Part shown: in pieces, positions 46,210-55,025 of the stretch
How positions within the stretch are numbered: position 1 is the stretch's first letter
How the letters are laid out: each line of letters opens with the position of its first letter
Assembly: GCF_900129275.1 (NCBI RefSeq)
Contig: NZ_FQUX01000003.1
Location: 62,001 to 126,000 of the forward strand
DNA from: Arenibacter palladensis
GTDB lineage: Bacteria > Bacteroidota > Bacteroidia > Flavobacteriales > Flavobacteriaceae
Length of the DNA: 64,000 bases
Direction: 5' to 3'
Translations under genes and position numbers: made by a program
The notes under the pieces: model-generated
Told to the model about the DNA's origin: nothing
Seen by the model: the letters and a program-made list of their open reading frames with translations, nothing else
The model's database searches: none

Positions 46210-46420
46210 AAAACAATCTTTCGTTGAAAGCTTGGCGAATGTGACAGTTGGTTTTTTAGTCACTATAATTTCATTACATATAATATTTCCGGTTCTGGGA
46301 ATAGAAAACCATTCTGGTAAAAATACCTTAATTACAATTTATTTAACGGTTTTGAGTATCTTGAGAAACTATCTTTTAAGAAGATACTTTAATAAGAAAC
46401 AAAGCTTTAATGAAAAATAA
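46199..46420 (+). CDS. DUF7220-like small membrane protein (cassette 5)
   Basis: The protein has 73 residues. FVESLANVTVGFLVTII, IIFPVLGIE, then LTVLSILRNYLLRRYF resembles a small membrane protein family often found in phage genomes (DUF7220, match by eye). Two hydrophobic helices are visible. It is coupled to the metallophosphoesterase start-to-stop. Confidence 0.72.
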   Translation: MQTKKQSFVESLANVTVGFLVTIISLHIIFPVLGIENHSGKNTLITIYLTVLSILRNYLLRRYFNKKQSFNEK

Positions 46421-46421
46421 C

Positions 46422-46560
46422 TGGTTACAACAACGTATAAAAATAATTGCTCAATTTTGGGCTTAACCAAAGCTCGTTGCAAGTTTACTACGTCTGATTT
46501 TCCTGCGGAAAATCCTCGCACGTAAACCCGCTACTTTTCATATACAAGACCGTTGGCTGC
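46422..46560 (+). repeat. attC-like site S5
   Basis: The left arm TGGTTACAAC is a perfect 10-base inverse of GTTGTAACCA at 44524. The body is nearly the same as S2. The right arm GTTGGCTGC starts cassette 6. Confidence 0.88.
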
Positions 46561-46580
46561 AAGTACTCCAAAACAATATA

Positions 46581-47000
46581 ATGGACGATCATATCATACC
46601 GATTTTAATGTTTGACATCCCAGGTCTAATTCTTCTAATTGGAGGTATAAATGGACTAATTAAAAATTCAATAATTAAGAAAAACGGGATTAAAACGATT
46701 GCCACAATTATTGACCGAAAATTATATGCCGAAAAAGATTTAGAATATGGGGATAGAACATCAACTTATCCAGTAGTACAATTCCGTGATACAAATGGAA
46801 ATACGATAATCCAAGAATTAGACCAAGGAGATGGAAGTTATATGGTCGGACAAAGGTTAAGCATAATATATTTAAAACGAAATCGCGAATACGAAATCGT
46901 AACTAACTCCAAACTATTCTTAGTTAGATTCCCTCTAAGAATGCTAATAATTGGACTAATTATATTATCCGTAATCGGTTATTTTATCGCAATAAATTAG
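46581..47000 (+). CDS. DUF3592 domain membrane protein (cassette 6)
   Basis: The protein has 139 residues. A hydrophobic helix at about residues 5-27, a beta-rich middle domain (ATIIDRKLYAEKD, YPVVQFRDTNGN, GQRLSIIYLKRNREYEIVTN) and a C-terminal helix (LRMLIIGLIILSVIGYF) form the DUF3592 arrangement. Function is unknown; members are often in toxin, immunity or envelope contexts. Confidence 0.82.
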   Translation: MDDHIIPILMFDIPGLILLIGGINGLIKNSIIKKNGIKTIATIIDRKLYAEKDLEYGDRTSTYPVVQFRDTNGNTIIQELDQGDGSYMVGQRLSIIYLKRNREYEIVTNSKLFLVRFPLRMLIIGLIILSVIGYFIAIN

Positions 47001-47167
47001 ATACATTTTTAGCAGCAAAATTCAGAGCAATTTTCTGTAAACTGACTTACTCAGAAGTAACTGTTGTGCAGATAGACTTTTGAGCTAGTCTGGGCAAATA
47101 GATTTTACTCGAACCGACTAAAATGGTGAACGGAATCGAAATGTGCTTACTCAAACCTGTCGTACCG

Positions 47168-47475
47168 GCAGCTAACAATACCTAAACGTAATGCGAATTT
47201 TAGGGCTAAATCGAAAGGTCTGTGTATATTTATGAAGTCGCTAAATCTTATGGATTTAGCTTTGGACAAAAAAATAAACTAAACCCGCCCGAACGCCCGC
47301 CTGAATAACAAAGTCGGGCAGGTAGCCGTTCGGTACGGGCGGGCAATAAGCTTTAGCTTCGTGTATAGACCACGCCTTTGGCGTGGCAGGCGGAAACGGG
47401 CCAGCGCGCCAACTCGCCCGCTGCTAACGCAGACGGCGTACCTCCGCACGAAGCTTAGCCGAGCCGTTGGTAGTC
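47168..47475 (+). repeat. attC-like site S6 with inserted GC-rich palindrome
   Basis: The left arm GCAGCTAAC inversely matches GTTGGCTGC at 46552 (8 of 9). The right arm is GTTGGTAGTC at 47466. Between them is a GC-rich nested hairpin element at about 47279-47344, also found in S12, and CCACGCCtttGGCGTGG at 47370. Confidence 0.78.
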
Positions 47476-47490
47476 ATTTAAACCAATATT

Positions 47491-48840
47491 ATGAAATATA
47501 TCTATTTACTTATTTTCATCTATATAGTTGGTTGCACAGAAAGTCCTAGTAAAAAATACGACTTTGTAATTTCAAATGTTCATTTGATAGATGGAACCGG
47601 AAATGCGCTAAAATCAAATGTAAACGTATATATAAAAGATGGAAGGATTGCCTTAATGGACAAAACAGAAGTAAGTAAGAAAGAAACTATTATTGATGGA
47701 ACGGACAAGTATTTGATGCCTGGGTTATTTGATTGCCATGCTCATACCGGTACTTTTCAAATAGATTTTCCAAAATTCATTCACTTTGGTGTTACTTCAA
47801 TTTTTGTTCCCGGAGGAAGTACGTGTACTAATGAATATTATAAAGAAATGCGAGAAATTGGTAAACAAGATTCTATACCGGCACCAAGAGTTTTTCACAC
47901 AAGCCAACATTTTATAATGGAAGGGAGTCATCCTGTACGTACCTATGCATCGAGCAATTGGGAAGATGGGAAAACAGTGTTTTATTTGAATGATACGCTG
48001 CAAATCGAATCATTGGTGAAGGAGGTTTCTCAATATGACATCCAAGGTATAAAACTAACTATTGAAGATGGTCCTATGCCCCCTCCCATACCTCGAATGC
48101 CACAAGAATTTATTAATAAAGTTGTAAAAGAAGCAGAGAAAAATAATACCAAAGTTTTTGTACACATTAGTGATAATATAGAATTGCGCATGGCACTGGA
48201 GGCAGGAATAAATAACTTCATCCATTTTACCGGAGTGAATCTGGATTTTCAAAACGACAGAGAAATGATAGAAGATATTTATCAATCTGACGTTTCGTGG
48301 GTCACTACTTTAATGATCGATAAAAGTTTCATCTACCCACTTCACCCTGAATGGGTCAGTCAAACGGAAATTATAAATATTTATAGTGCTGAGGAGAGAT
48401 TCAGCAACTTAACTAGTGAATCAGAAATAGAAAAAGCTAAAAAATATCTTAGTTTTTTTGAGACCGACTATGGTCTAAAAGATCCAACATTAGAAAGTAT
48501 TATGTCTTTCCAGGTTGAGGACATTAAAACTCTTTTTGAAAACGGAGTTAATATGGTCTTGGGTACAGATGCCGGAAATACTTATAATTTTCATGGGCAT
48601 AGCTTACACGAAGAAATGCAACTATTGGAATTGGGTGGAATGAAGCCCATGGATATCATTAAAATGGGCACTTATAATGCTGCAAAAATGATGGATACTC
48701 TTGATGAATTAGGCACGATTGAGCAGGGAAAAATTGCCGATATGGTTTTATTGGATAAAAATCCTCTTGAATCAATTAAAAACACTTTATCAATAAACAC
48801 GGTTTTCAAAAATGGAATTATTCAACAAAGAATTGAGTAA
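47491..48840 (+). CDS. amidohydrolase family lipoprotein (cassette 7)
   Basis: The protein has 449 residues with a lipobox YIVGC. Metal ligands are visible: LMPGLFDCHAHTG (HxH), IKLTIEDG (carbamylated Lys region), FVHISDN, NFIHFTG and MVLGTDAGN. The C-terminal ELGTIEQGKIADMVLLDKNPLES mirrors the amidohydrolase at 1616. The substrate is unknown. It sits as a single-gene cassette, unusually large for a mobile cassette. Confidence 0.88.
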   Translation: MKYIYLLIFIYIVGCTESPSKKYDFVISNVHLIDGTGNALKSNVNVYIKDGRIALMDKTEVSKKETIIDGTDKYLMPGLFDCHAHTGTFQIDFPKFIHFGVTSIFVPGGSTCTNEYYKEMREIGKQDSIPAPRVFHTSQHFIMEGSHPVRTYASSNWEDGKTVFYLNDTLQIESLVKEVSQYDIQGIKLTIEDGPMPPPIPRMPQEFINKVVKEAEKNNTKVFVHISDNIELRMALEAGINNFIHFTGVNLDFQNDREMIEDIYQSDVSWVTTLMIDKSFIYPLHPEWVSQTEIINIYSAEERFSNLTSESEIEKAKKYLSFFETDYGLKDPTLESIMSFQVEDIKTLFENGVNMVLGTDAGNTYNFHGHSLHEEMQLLELGGMKPMDIIKMGTYNAAKMMDTLDELGTIEQGKIADMVLLDKNPLESIKNTLSINTVFKNGIIQQRIE

Positions 48841-48847
48841 TATAAAC

Positions 48848-49006
48848 GACTACCAACAACGTATATAATTAATTGCTTGATGCGAGCCCACTTACGAAAA
48901 TCCTTCCACGCCCAAAAGCGTGGCGGGACGGATTTTCTATTCGGTTTGTACTTGCAGAATTTGTTGCCTATCTACGCAACTAATCTTATACAAACACGTT
49001 GAGTGT
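48848..49006 (+). repeat. attC-like site S7
   Basis: The left arm GACTACCAAC is a perfect 10-base inverse of GTTGGTAGTC at 47466. GTATATAATTAATTGC faces GCAACTAATCTTATAC. The loop carries CCACGCCCAAAAGCGTGG (48906-48923). Right arm GTTGAGTGT at 48998. Confidence 0.87.
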
Positions 49007-49134
49007 AATTTCCGTTCAGATGTAACATTTATCCTTTTGAAGAGTCTTCATGTATAGGCATTGAACTAAATGAATTAAAAATTTGGAAGATTACTAATGC
49101 CAAACACTACCCACAAAACAAATTATGTTCAACT

Positions 49135-49920
49135 ATGAAAAATTTGAATCCAAATGGAAAAAGGGAAATCATTATATTCTCGGTAATTGTTATAGCCTTG
49201 AGTTCGATAATATGTTTTATCTCTTATAAATTAGATGATCCAAATGTCTCAATATTAACTGTTTTCACACCATCAATAGTTGCACTGATTTTTATTGCCA
49301 TCACCAATGGGAAGAAAGGTCTCTATGAATTGTTCGTTAAACAGACGGTGAAGAAAACAGGCTTAAAATGGCTTCTTATTTCCATGGTTGGAATTCCGGT
49401 CCTTGCATCTTTAGCCATGCTTACTTCCTTGGACTTCGATATCTCCAGATTTGATTTAAGAACTACTCAACTGCTGCCACAGATTGTTGTTATTGTATTA
49501 ATTGCAGTAGGTGAGGAATATGGTTGGAGAGGGTTTTTACTTCCCAGATTGATGGATAAATTTAATCTGTTATATTCAAGTATAATACTTGGTTTGATAT
49601 GGGGAATCTGGCATTTTCCAGCATATCTGATTGGAACAGGGGTCCCATTGCAAATGGACTTTACAGTGTTTTTATTATGGGTTATTCTGGGAACACTTTT
49701 TATAAGTTGGATTTATTACTATACCAAAAGTGTGCTGACATCCATAATCGTACATATTAGTGCTAATGCCGCCTTTAATTATCTACTAATTTTGCCGGAA
49801 TTTACTGGAAGTATGAATACATTCTGGTTGTTTATTCTATTCTTATCTGTTCTGATGATTATGATCTTCTACACTAAGAGAACAGATTTATTAAATAAGG
49901 ATAACAATAAATATAATTGA
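49135..49920 (+). CDS. CPBP family intramembrane metalloprotease (cassette 8)
   Basis: The protein has 261 residues with about eight hydrophobic helices. The Abi/CPBP motifs are present: VGEEYGWRGFLLPRL (EExxxR), GIWHFPAYL (motif 2 His) and IVHISANAAFN (motif 3). The family includes CAAX-type prenyl proteases and bacteriocin self-immunity proteins. Its single-gene cassette context and the AT-rich sequence suggest recent transfer. Confidence 0.9.
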   Translation: MKNLNPNGKREIIIFSVIVIALSSIICFISYKLDDPNVSILTVFTPSIVALIFIAITNGKKGLYELFVKQTVKKTGLKWLLISMVGIPVLASLAMLTSLDFDISRFDLRTTQLLPQIVVIVLIAVGEEYGWRGFLLPRLMDKFNLLYSSIILGLIWGIWHFPAYLIGTGVPLQMDFTVFLLWVILGTLFISWIYYYTKSVLTSIIVHISANAAFNYLLILPEFTGSMNTFWLFILFLSVLMIMIFYTKRTDLLNKDNNKYN

Positions 49921-50518
49921 GTGGAACGTTTAATAAAAACCTTATAAAGAATGGTTAAAAAGCTCGAATTAAAAATCCCAAAAAATACCGGTCAAAATTA
50001 AAAACCACACACAATATCGGCTATACAAAATAGGGCGGTAAGTGCTATATCCATTGGTCTGGTCGTGTATGCTGACACCGCCAAATCTTTTGGATTTGGC
50101 AATGAAAAAAGGAAAATAATTACAAAACAAAAAGCTTTGGCTAAGGGCTAGACGGAAAGGTCTGTGCCTATCACCCGCCCTACTTGCCATAGCCGCAACG
50201 TCAGATCACATAAAACCGTAGGATAAGAGTACTTTTACCAAGAGGGACGCTTAACGGAAGAAATCAACGCAACATATCAATAGCTACCTGCCTACCGGCA
50301 GGCAGGTATGTAATTTATTCATGTCATGGCCATTGTTTAATGTATTCATGTGTTCGCTGCGGTCGGTAGGACCACCACATATTATTCCCAATACCGTCGA
50401 AAACCAAAAAAGGTTTTCACTATATTTCCATAAAATTGCACACCAACGCTACAACCCGCCAACTGCTATCGTAGATGTCGTACATAGCGCTGCGTTGGCA
50501 TTAATTAAGAAAACTGAA
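49921..50518 (+). repeat. composite attC-like region S8
   Basis: The 598-bp gap appears to contain two sites. One spans about 50003-50210: CGGCTATACAAAATAGGGCGG faces CCGCCCTACTTGCCATAGCCG. The other is a shorter hairpin at about 50443-50500 (CCAACGC facing GCGTTGG). Between them lies the palindrome CCTGCCTACCGGCAGGCAGG (50287-50306). An old, gene-less or deleted cassette may sit between. Confidence 0.6.
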
Positions 50519-50974
50519 ATGAAAATTAGAGAAGCTCATAGAAATGAATATACCATTTCAACTGACAAGGATAAATTAGATATTTTGAGCATTCACAAAT
50601 TCCTTGCAAACGAAACTGATTGGGCTAACGGAATTCCAATCAATACTTTGAAAACATCAATTGAAAACTCTTTGAATTTTGGGCTTTATTACGAAAACAA
50701 GCAAATTGGCTTTGCTAGAATAATTTCAGACTATTCAACTATTGCTTATTTAGGAGATGTTTATGTTTTAAAGGAATATAGAGGAAAGGGATTAAGTAAA
50801 TGGCTGATAAATGAAATAATGGAACATCCAAATCTTCAAGGATTAAGACGCTGGATTTTATTAACTGATACAGCTGAATGGCTTTATAAAAAGTTTGGGT
50901 TTACTGGAATACCTAATCCTGAATTTTATATGGAGAAACATAACCCGAATGTATATAACGGAATAAAAAACTAA
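50519..50974 (+). CDS. GNAT family N-acetyltransferase (cassette 9)
   Basis: The protein has 151 residues from ATG 50519; the frame is open to the left through site S8, which is not coding. The acetyl-CoA loop is LKEYRGKGLSKWLINEIM after GDVYV, and AEWLYKKFGFTGIPNPEFYME is the typical C-terminal end. It is an ArgA/PhnO-like small GNAT. Acetyltransferases are common integron cassette cargo. Confidence 0.88.
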   Translation: MKIREAHRNEYTISTDKDKLDILSIHKFLANETDWANGIPINTLKTSIENSLNFGLYYENKQIGFARIISDYSTIAYLGDVYVLKEYRGKGLSKWLINEIMEHPNLQGLRRWILLTDTAEWLYKKFGFTGIPNPEFYMEKHNPNVYNGIKN

Positions 50975-50981
50975 TGCCAAC
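50971..50981 (+). repeat. half attC-like site S9 (left arm only)
   Basis: TAATGCCAAC is a perfect 10-base inverse of GTTGGCATTA at 50494. Instead of a full site, the next gene begins at once; the rest of the stem is missing. Confidence 0.8.
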
Positions 50982-50991
50982 AAAGTATCCT

Positions 50992-51426
50992 ATGAAACAA
51001 TTGTCAATTTTACTTCTGACCCAGATTCTACTATTTAGTTCTTGTCAAGAAGAAAAAACTAATAATCCTGATCAATTAAAGTCCGTTTTAATTGGATATT
51101 TTAACGGAATTGAAACAATGGATTTTAAAAAAATGCGAGATTTGACAACTGACGACTTTATTATATATGAAGATGGAGTAGTTTTTAACAATGATAGTAT
51201 TTTCAAAATGATGAAGAGTTTTCCAAAATATACAGCTGAATATAAATTTGAAAATCTGAAAATTAACGTGGATAGCAATTCCGGTAATATCAATTATTTT
51301 AATCACGCAAAATTTGTCTTTAATGACACAACTACAGTCAAATTTGACTGGTTAGAAAGTGCTACTTTTAAAAAGATTGACGGAAAATGGAAAATGGACT
51401 TTTTACATTCAACAGTAAGAAAGTAA
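50992..51426 (+). CDS. NTF2/SnoaL-like lipoprotein (cassette 10)
   Basis: The protein has 144 residues from ATG 50992; ATG 50974 overlaps the half-site and is less likely. Lipobox LLFSSC follows a short hydrophobic signal. The domain reads LIGYFNGIETMDFKKMRDLTTDDFIIYEDG and ends SATFKKIDGKWKMDFLHSTV, a cone-shaped NTF2-like fold. Role is unknown. Confidence 0.75.
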   Translation: MKQLSILLLTQILLFSSCQEEKTNNPDQLKSVLIGYFNGIETMDFKKMRDLTTDDFIIYEDGVVFNNDSIFKMMKSFPKYTAEYKFENLKINVDSNSGNINYFNHAKFVFNDTTTVKFDWLESATFKKIDGKWKMDFLHSTVRK

Positions 51427-51434
51427 AAAAATAC

Positions 51435-51631
51435 TGCACACAACACTATGTATAATTCATTGCTAGTACTCGCTTACTTACGAAAATCCTCCCATGCCCA
51501 AAAGTGTGGCGGGATGGATTTTCTACCAGCCTACCGGCTGGCAGGTTCGGTTTTTATTTGCAAACTTTAGTGCTTATACACCTGCTTGAGGCAGACAGGC
51601 GCAACAAACGATAGCCAAAACCGTTCTAATG
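51435..51631 (+). repeat. attC-like site S10
   Basis: The left arm is TGCACACAAC. The body is of the S1/S7 type (GTATAATTCATTGC, TTACGAAAATCC, TTCGGTTTTTATTTGC). The loop holds CCATGCCCAAAAGTGTGG and the palindrome CCAGCCTACCGGCTGGCAGG (51526-51545). The right arm near GTTCTAATGC is degenerate. Confidence 0.72.
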
Positions 51632-51648
51632 CATTTAAAAACAAGCTT

Positions 51649-52077
51649 ATGAAAGTAATGACTTCAATTTTGCTGCTAATGTCCAGTTTTACTTTGGTCT
51701 CCCAAGCGGATATCTTGGTGGGCGAGTATTTTCTTAGCACTGGAGATAAAGAAAAACACCTCATTGAATATACACTAACTTTAAATCAAAATGGAACCTT
51801 TCATTTTCATTCGTATCGCAATCATAAACGGGGGATTCCTAGGGAAGAACATAAATACGGACAAGGAAATTGGAGCCTAGACGGAAAAATTGTTTGTTTT
51901 TCTACAGATAAGAAAACAGATTTTGATGAAAAATTCACATTAGACTTCAGTAATTCCAGAGCCCGATTTATAGCTAAACCTTTACGCGATAAAACCAACC
52001 GATTAATTGAAACTAAACTCCAATTTTTTGAATCAGAGATCCCCTGGATAAAGAGACTAGGAATACCTAAAAAATAA
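51649..52077 (+). CDS. secreted hypothetical protein (cassette 11)
   Basis: The protein has 142 residues with a signal peptide (ILLLMSSFTLVSQA). No family was recognised. The mature part is beta-rich: GEYFLSTGDKEKHLIEYTLTLNQNGTFHFHSY and YGQGNWSLDGKIVCFSTDKK, like lipocalin-type or copper-resistance periplasmic domains of Bacteroidota. Start chosen at ATG 51649, since the frame upstream runs through S10. Confidence 0.68.
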   Translation: MKVMTSILLLMSSFTLVSQADILVGEYFLSTGDKEKHLIEYTLTLNQNGTFHFHSYRNHKRGIPREEHKYGQGNWSLDGKIVCFSTDKKTDFDEKFTLDFSNSRARFIAKPLRDKTNRLIETKLQFFESEIPWIKRLGIPKK

Positions 52078-52080
52078 AAA

Positions 52081-52270
52081 GGCAATACAACAACAGCTAT
52101 AATTCATTTTGGCTACACCTACCTTCAATTATTTATTCTATTTTTAGAACGAAAACTAGGTTAAATGCTATCAAAAGCAGCTTCGTGTTGCCCTCATTAA
52201 TTTCTTCCACTAACCGTGGAAGTCTGGTCGCTGGGAACTAAACGAAACCATAGCTAAACCGATGGCCAGC
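52081..52270 (+). repeat. attC-like site S11
   Basis: The left arm is GGCAATACAAC. CAGCTATAATTC pairs loosely with GAAACCATAGCT. The right arm GATGGCCAGC is degenerate, so this site is less certain. CTTCCAC/GTGGAAG adds a loop stem. Confidence 0.6.
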
Positions 52271-52296
52271 TGTTCAAATGAAAATAAATCTTTACA

Positions 52297-53679
52297 ATGA
52301 AAAAACATAAATTAAGCATAATTATTCTTCTATTCATTAGCTGCAAAATATTTGGACAGACAAAGCAACCTAATTTTCTCATTATCCTTGGAGATGACAT
52401 TAATGCTAGGGATATTGGATGTTATGGAGCTGAAAACAAGAATACTACACCAAATATTGACAAATTAGCTAGTGAGGGTGTTTTATTTAAAAATATGTTC
52501 GTGTCAGAAGCTATATGTGCTCCAACAAGAGCTGAATTATTTACTGGTTTAACTCCTAATAATAATGGATGTAATGTAAATCATGCTGCTACAAAAGAAG
52601 GCACACTTAGTATTGTTCAACATTTAAATAAACTTGGTTATCGTGTTGGACTAACAGGAAAAATGCATTTTAGGCCTGAATCTGTTTATCCTTTTGAAAT
52701 TATTGAAGGATTTACTAAAAACGCCAATTATAGTGGGACACCTCCTGAGGACTGGGATGGAGTGAGTGAGTTTATAAACCGTGATAAAAATCAACCTTTT
52801 TGTTTGATTATTTGTTCAGTACATGCCCATGCTCCTTGGAATGCAGGAGACAGTTCTTTATGGGATCCAAACACCATTGTACTTCCAAAACATTTGGTAG
52901 ACACCAAAGAAACTCGTGAGTATTTTACAGAATACCTAGCTGAAATAAAACTTTTTGATGAACAAGTAGGGAACGCCAGAAATCTTCTTAAAAAAAACAA
53001 TCTAGATTCTAATACCGCACTTATAGTCCTAGATGAAAATGGTGCTGGTATGCCTGGTGGAAAATGGACTACTTATGATATTGGAGTTAGATCTGCTTGC
53101 ATTATGAAATGGCCAAAACCTTATAACAATAAATTTGTAACTAATGCCATAACGCAGTACTGTGATATTTTACCAACACTAATTGAAGCAGCAGGTGGTG
53201 AAGTCCCTTCTAACCTAGATGGGAAAAGTTTACTACCACTACTAAAAGAAAATAATACAAAACACAGAGAATATGCCTATTTCTTATATAACAATACTAA
53301 GGAAGGTCCAGATTACAAAATGAGGGCGGTAACCGATGGAAAATTTAAATTAATTTGGAATAAATCAGAAAACAACCTTTATGCTATTAGAGTTATAAAC
53401 GGCTTTGATTTTGGTTATGTTGATAAAATGGAAGACCGTCATGTACGTAAAATGTATCTTTCGTGGCTTGCCAAAGCAGGATATGATGAAGACGCAAGCA
53501 AAATTGTTCAACGTTATAGAAAACATCCTGATTTTGAACTGTATAATCTTAATGATGACCCTGAAGAAATGGTTAACCTTATAGATAGGCAAGAATTTAA
53601 TGCTAAAGTAAACGAACTTAAAAATGCCCTTATGGCGCATATGAAGAATCAAGAAGACAGTTTTTATACCATTAATTAA
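52297..53679 (+). CDS. sulfatase family enzyme (cassette 12)
   Basis: The protein has 460 residues with a signal peptide ending KIFGQ. The sulfatase core is present: NFLIILGDDINARDIGCYG, then AICAPTRAELFTGL, in which the formylglycine Cys sits in CAPTR rather than the commoner CxPSR. LTGKMHF, ALIVLDENGAGMPGGKW and PTLIEAAG follow. It should cleave a sulfate ester outside the cytoplasm. As a gene in a cassette it is unusually long. Confidence 0.88.
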   Translation: MKKHKLSIIILLFISCKIFGQTKQPNFLIILGDDINARDIGCYGAENKNTTPNIDKLASEGVLFKNMFVSEAICAPTRAELFTGLTPNNNGCNVNHAATKEGTLSIVQHLNKLGYRVGLTGKMHFRPESVYPFEIIEGFTKNANYSGTPPEDWDGVSEFINRDKNQPFCLIICSVHAHAPWNAGDSSLWDPNTIVLPKHLVDTKETREYFTEYLAEIKLFDEQVGNARNLLKKNNLDSNTALIVLDENGAGMPGGKWTTYDIGVRSACIMKWPKPYNNKFVTNAITQYCDILPTLIEAAGGEVPSNLDGKSLLPLLKENNTKHREYAYFLYNNTKEGPDYKMRAVTDGKFKLIWNKSENNLYAIRVINGFDFGYVDKMEDRHVRKMYLSWLAKAGYDEDASKIVQRYRKHPDFELYNLNDDPEEMVNLIDRQEFNAKVNELKNALMAHMKNQEDSFYTIN

Positions 53680-53696
53680 AAATCAAACAAAACCTA

Positions 53697-53960
53697 CTCG
53701 CCAACACTGGATATAGGTAATGCGGCTTGGGTTCTAAATCCAAAGTTTTGTGAATATTTACCTAGTCGCTGATTCCTTTTTGATTTTGCTTTTTGACATA
53801 AAATAAAACTAAACCCGCCCCAACGCCCGCCTGAATAATAAAGTCGGGCAGGTAGCCTTTCGGTACGGGTGGGCAATTAGCTTTAGCTTAGTGGTTGACC
53901 GAAAATATTGCCGATTTTCAACCCCGTACTAAGCTTAGCCAAAACCATTGTTTGTAATTA
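53697..53960 (+). repeat. attC-like site S12 with inserted GC-rich palindrome
   Basis: The left arm is CTCGCCAAC, roughly inverse to the degenerate start of cassette 12. The body contains the same GC-rich nested hairpin as S6 (about 53810-53875). The right arm ATTGTTTGTAATTA is degenerate. Confidence 0.7.
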
Positions 53961-54065
53961 AAACCAACCAAAAAGTATACGACATACGAAAATCTGTATA
54001 AGGAGTCCAGTCTATTTCCACCCGACCTTTGTCTTATTCTATTAAACATTAGAAAATAGGCAAAA

Positions 54066-55016
54066 ATGAAAACAAATCAATTTGGAAAAAAAGGGTGGAC
54101 ACCCGATAGAATAAAAGATTTAAAGGGTAAAACTTTTGTTATAACCGGGACCACCAGCGGTACTGGTTTTGAAGCGACCCGCATTCTACTATCTAAAGGT
54201 GCTAAAGTGGTAATGCTAAACCGTAACCCTGCAAAAGCACAAGCTACCATCGCAGCTTTAAAACAAGAACTTGGTAATAACATAGATGTAAATGCTATTA
54301 CAATGGATTTGGCAGAGCAAGCTTCTGTGAAAAAAGCCGCAAAGGAAGTTCTAGTATCTGTTTCACAAATAGATGCACTACTTTGTAATGCTGCAATTGC
54401 TCAAACTCCAAAACGTGGTTTAACAATAGAAGGATGGGAAATGCAAATGGGGGTAAATTACTTCGGTCATTTTACCCTGCAAAGCTTATTGTTTCCACTG
54501 ATTGAAAAATCCAAAGGACGAATTGTAACGGTAGGAAGTCTGGGATATGATATGGGAATTAAAACCATCAAATTTGAAGATCTGAATTGGGAAAAGGATT
54601 ACACACCTAATAATGCTTACAGCCAAAGTAAACTAGCACAGATTATGTCGATGTATGAACTACAGGACAGATTGAAAGAAGCTGGGAAAACAGATGTCAA
54701 AGCATATTCTTGTCATCCAGGTTCTTCAAGAACCTCATTAATATCTACCAATGGAAGCCTTATGATGAAAATGATTTTTGGCATTATGAAATTAACGCCC
54801 TTAACTCAACCTGCCGAGAATGGAGCTTATCCTCAGTTGATGTGTGCCACAGAACCAAACCTTGATGAAAAAGGTTTTTATGGCCCCACAGGCAGGAATC
54901 ATTGGACAGGTCCAGTGGGAGCACACAAAATAGAGCCACATGCTAAAGATAAAACGGTTGCTAAAAGACTATGGGAGCTTTCCGAAAAGGAAACAGGTAT
55001 AAAATGGAATATCTAA
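54066..55016 (+). CDS. SDR family oxidoreductase (cassette 13)
   Basis: The protein has 316 residues. NAD(P)-binding motif TGTTSGTGFEATRILL, substrate-side CNAAIAQ and the catalytic NAYSQSKLAQ (Tyr and Lys of YxxxK) are present. It resembles retinol or protochlorophyllide-type reductases. It is transcribed with the AraC gene 9 bp downstream, so that regulator and the dehydrogenase form a unit with the membrane protein at 55939. Confidence 0.9.
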   Translation: MKTNQFGKKGWTPDRIKDLKGKTFVITGTTSGTGFEATRILLSKGAKVVMLNRNPAKAQATIAALKQELGNNIDVNAITMDLAEQASVKKAAKEVLVSVSQIDALLCNAAIAQTPKRGLTIEGWEMQMGVNYFGHFTLQSLLFPLIEKSKGRIVTVGSLGYDMGIKTIKFEDLNWEKDYTPNNAYSQSKLAQIMSMYELQDRLKEAGKTDVKAYSCHPGSSRTSLISTNGSLMMKMIFGIMKLTPLTQPAENGAYPQLMCATEPNLDEKGFYGPTGRNHWTGPVGAHKIEPHAKDKTVAKRLWELSEKETGIKWNI

Positions 55017-55025
55017 ATTTGTATT

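Noticed and set aside
47361-47549. A 62-codon frame covering site S6 and the start of the amidohydrolase gene
   Set aside because: It is made of the palindromic site and a wrong frame of the next gene.
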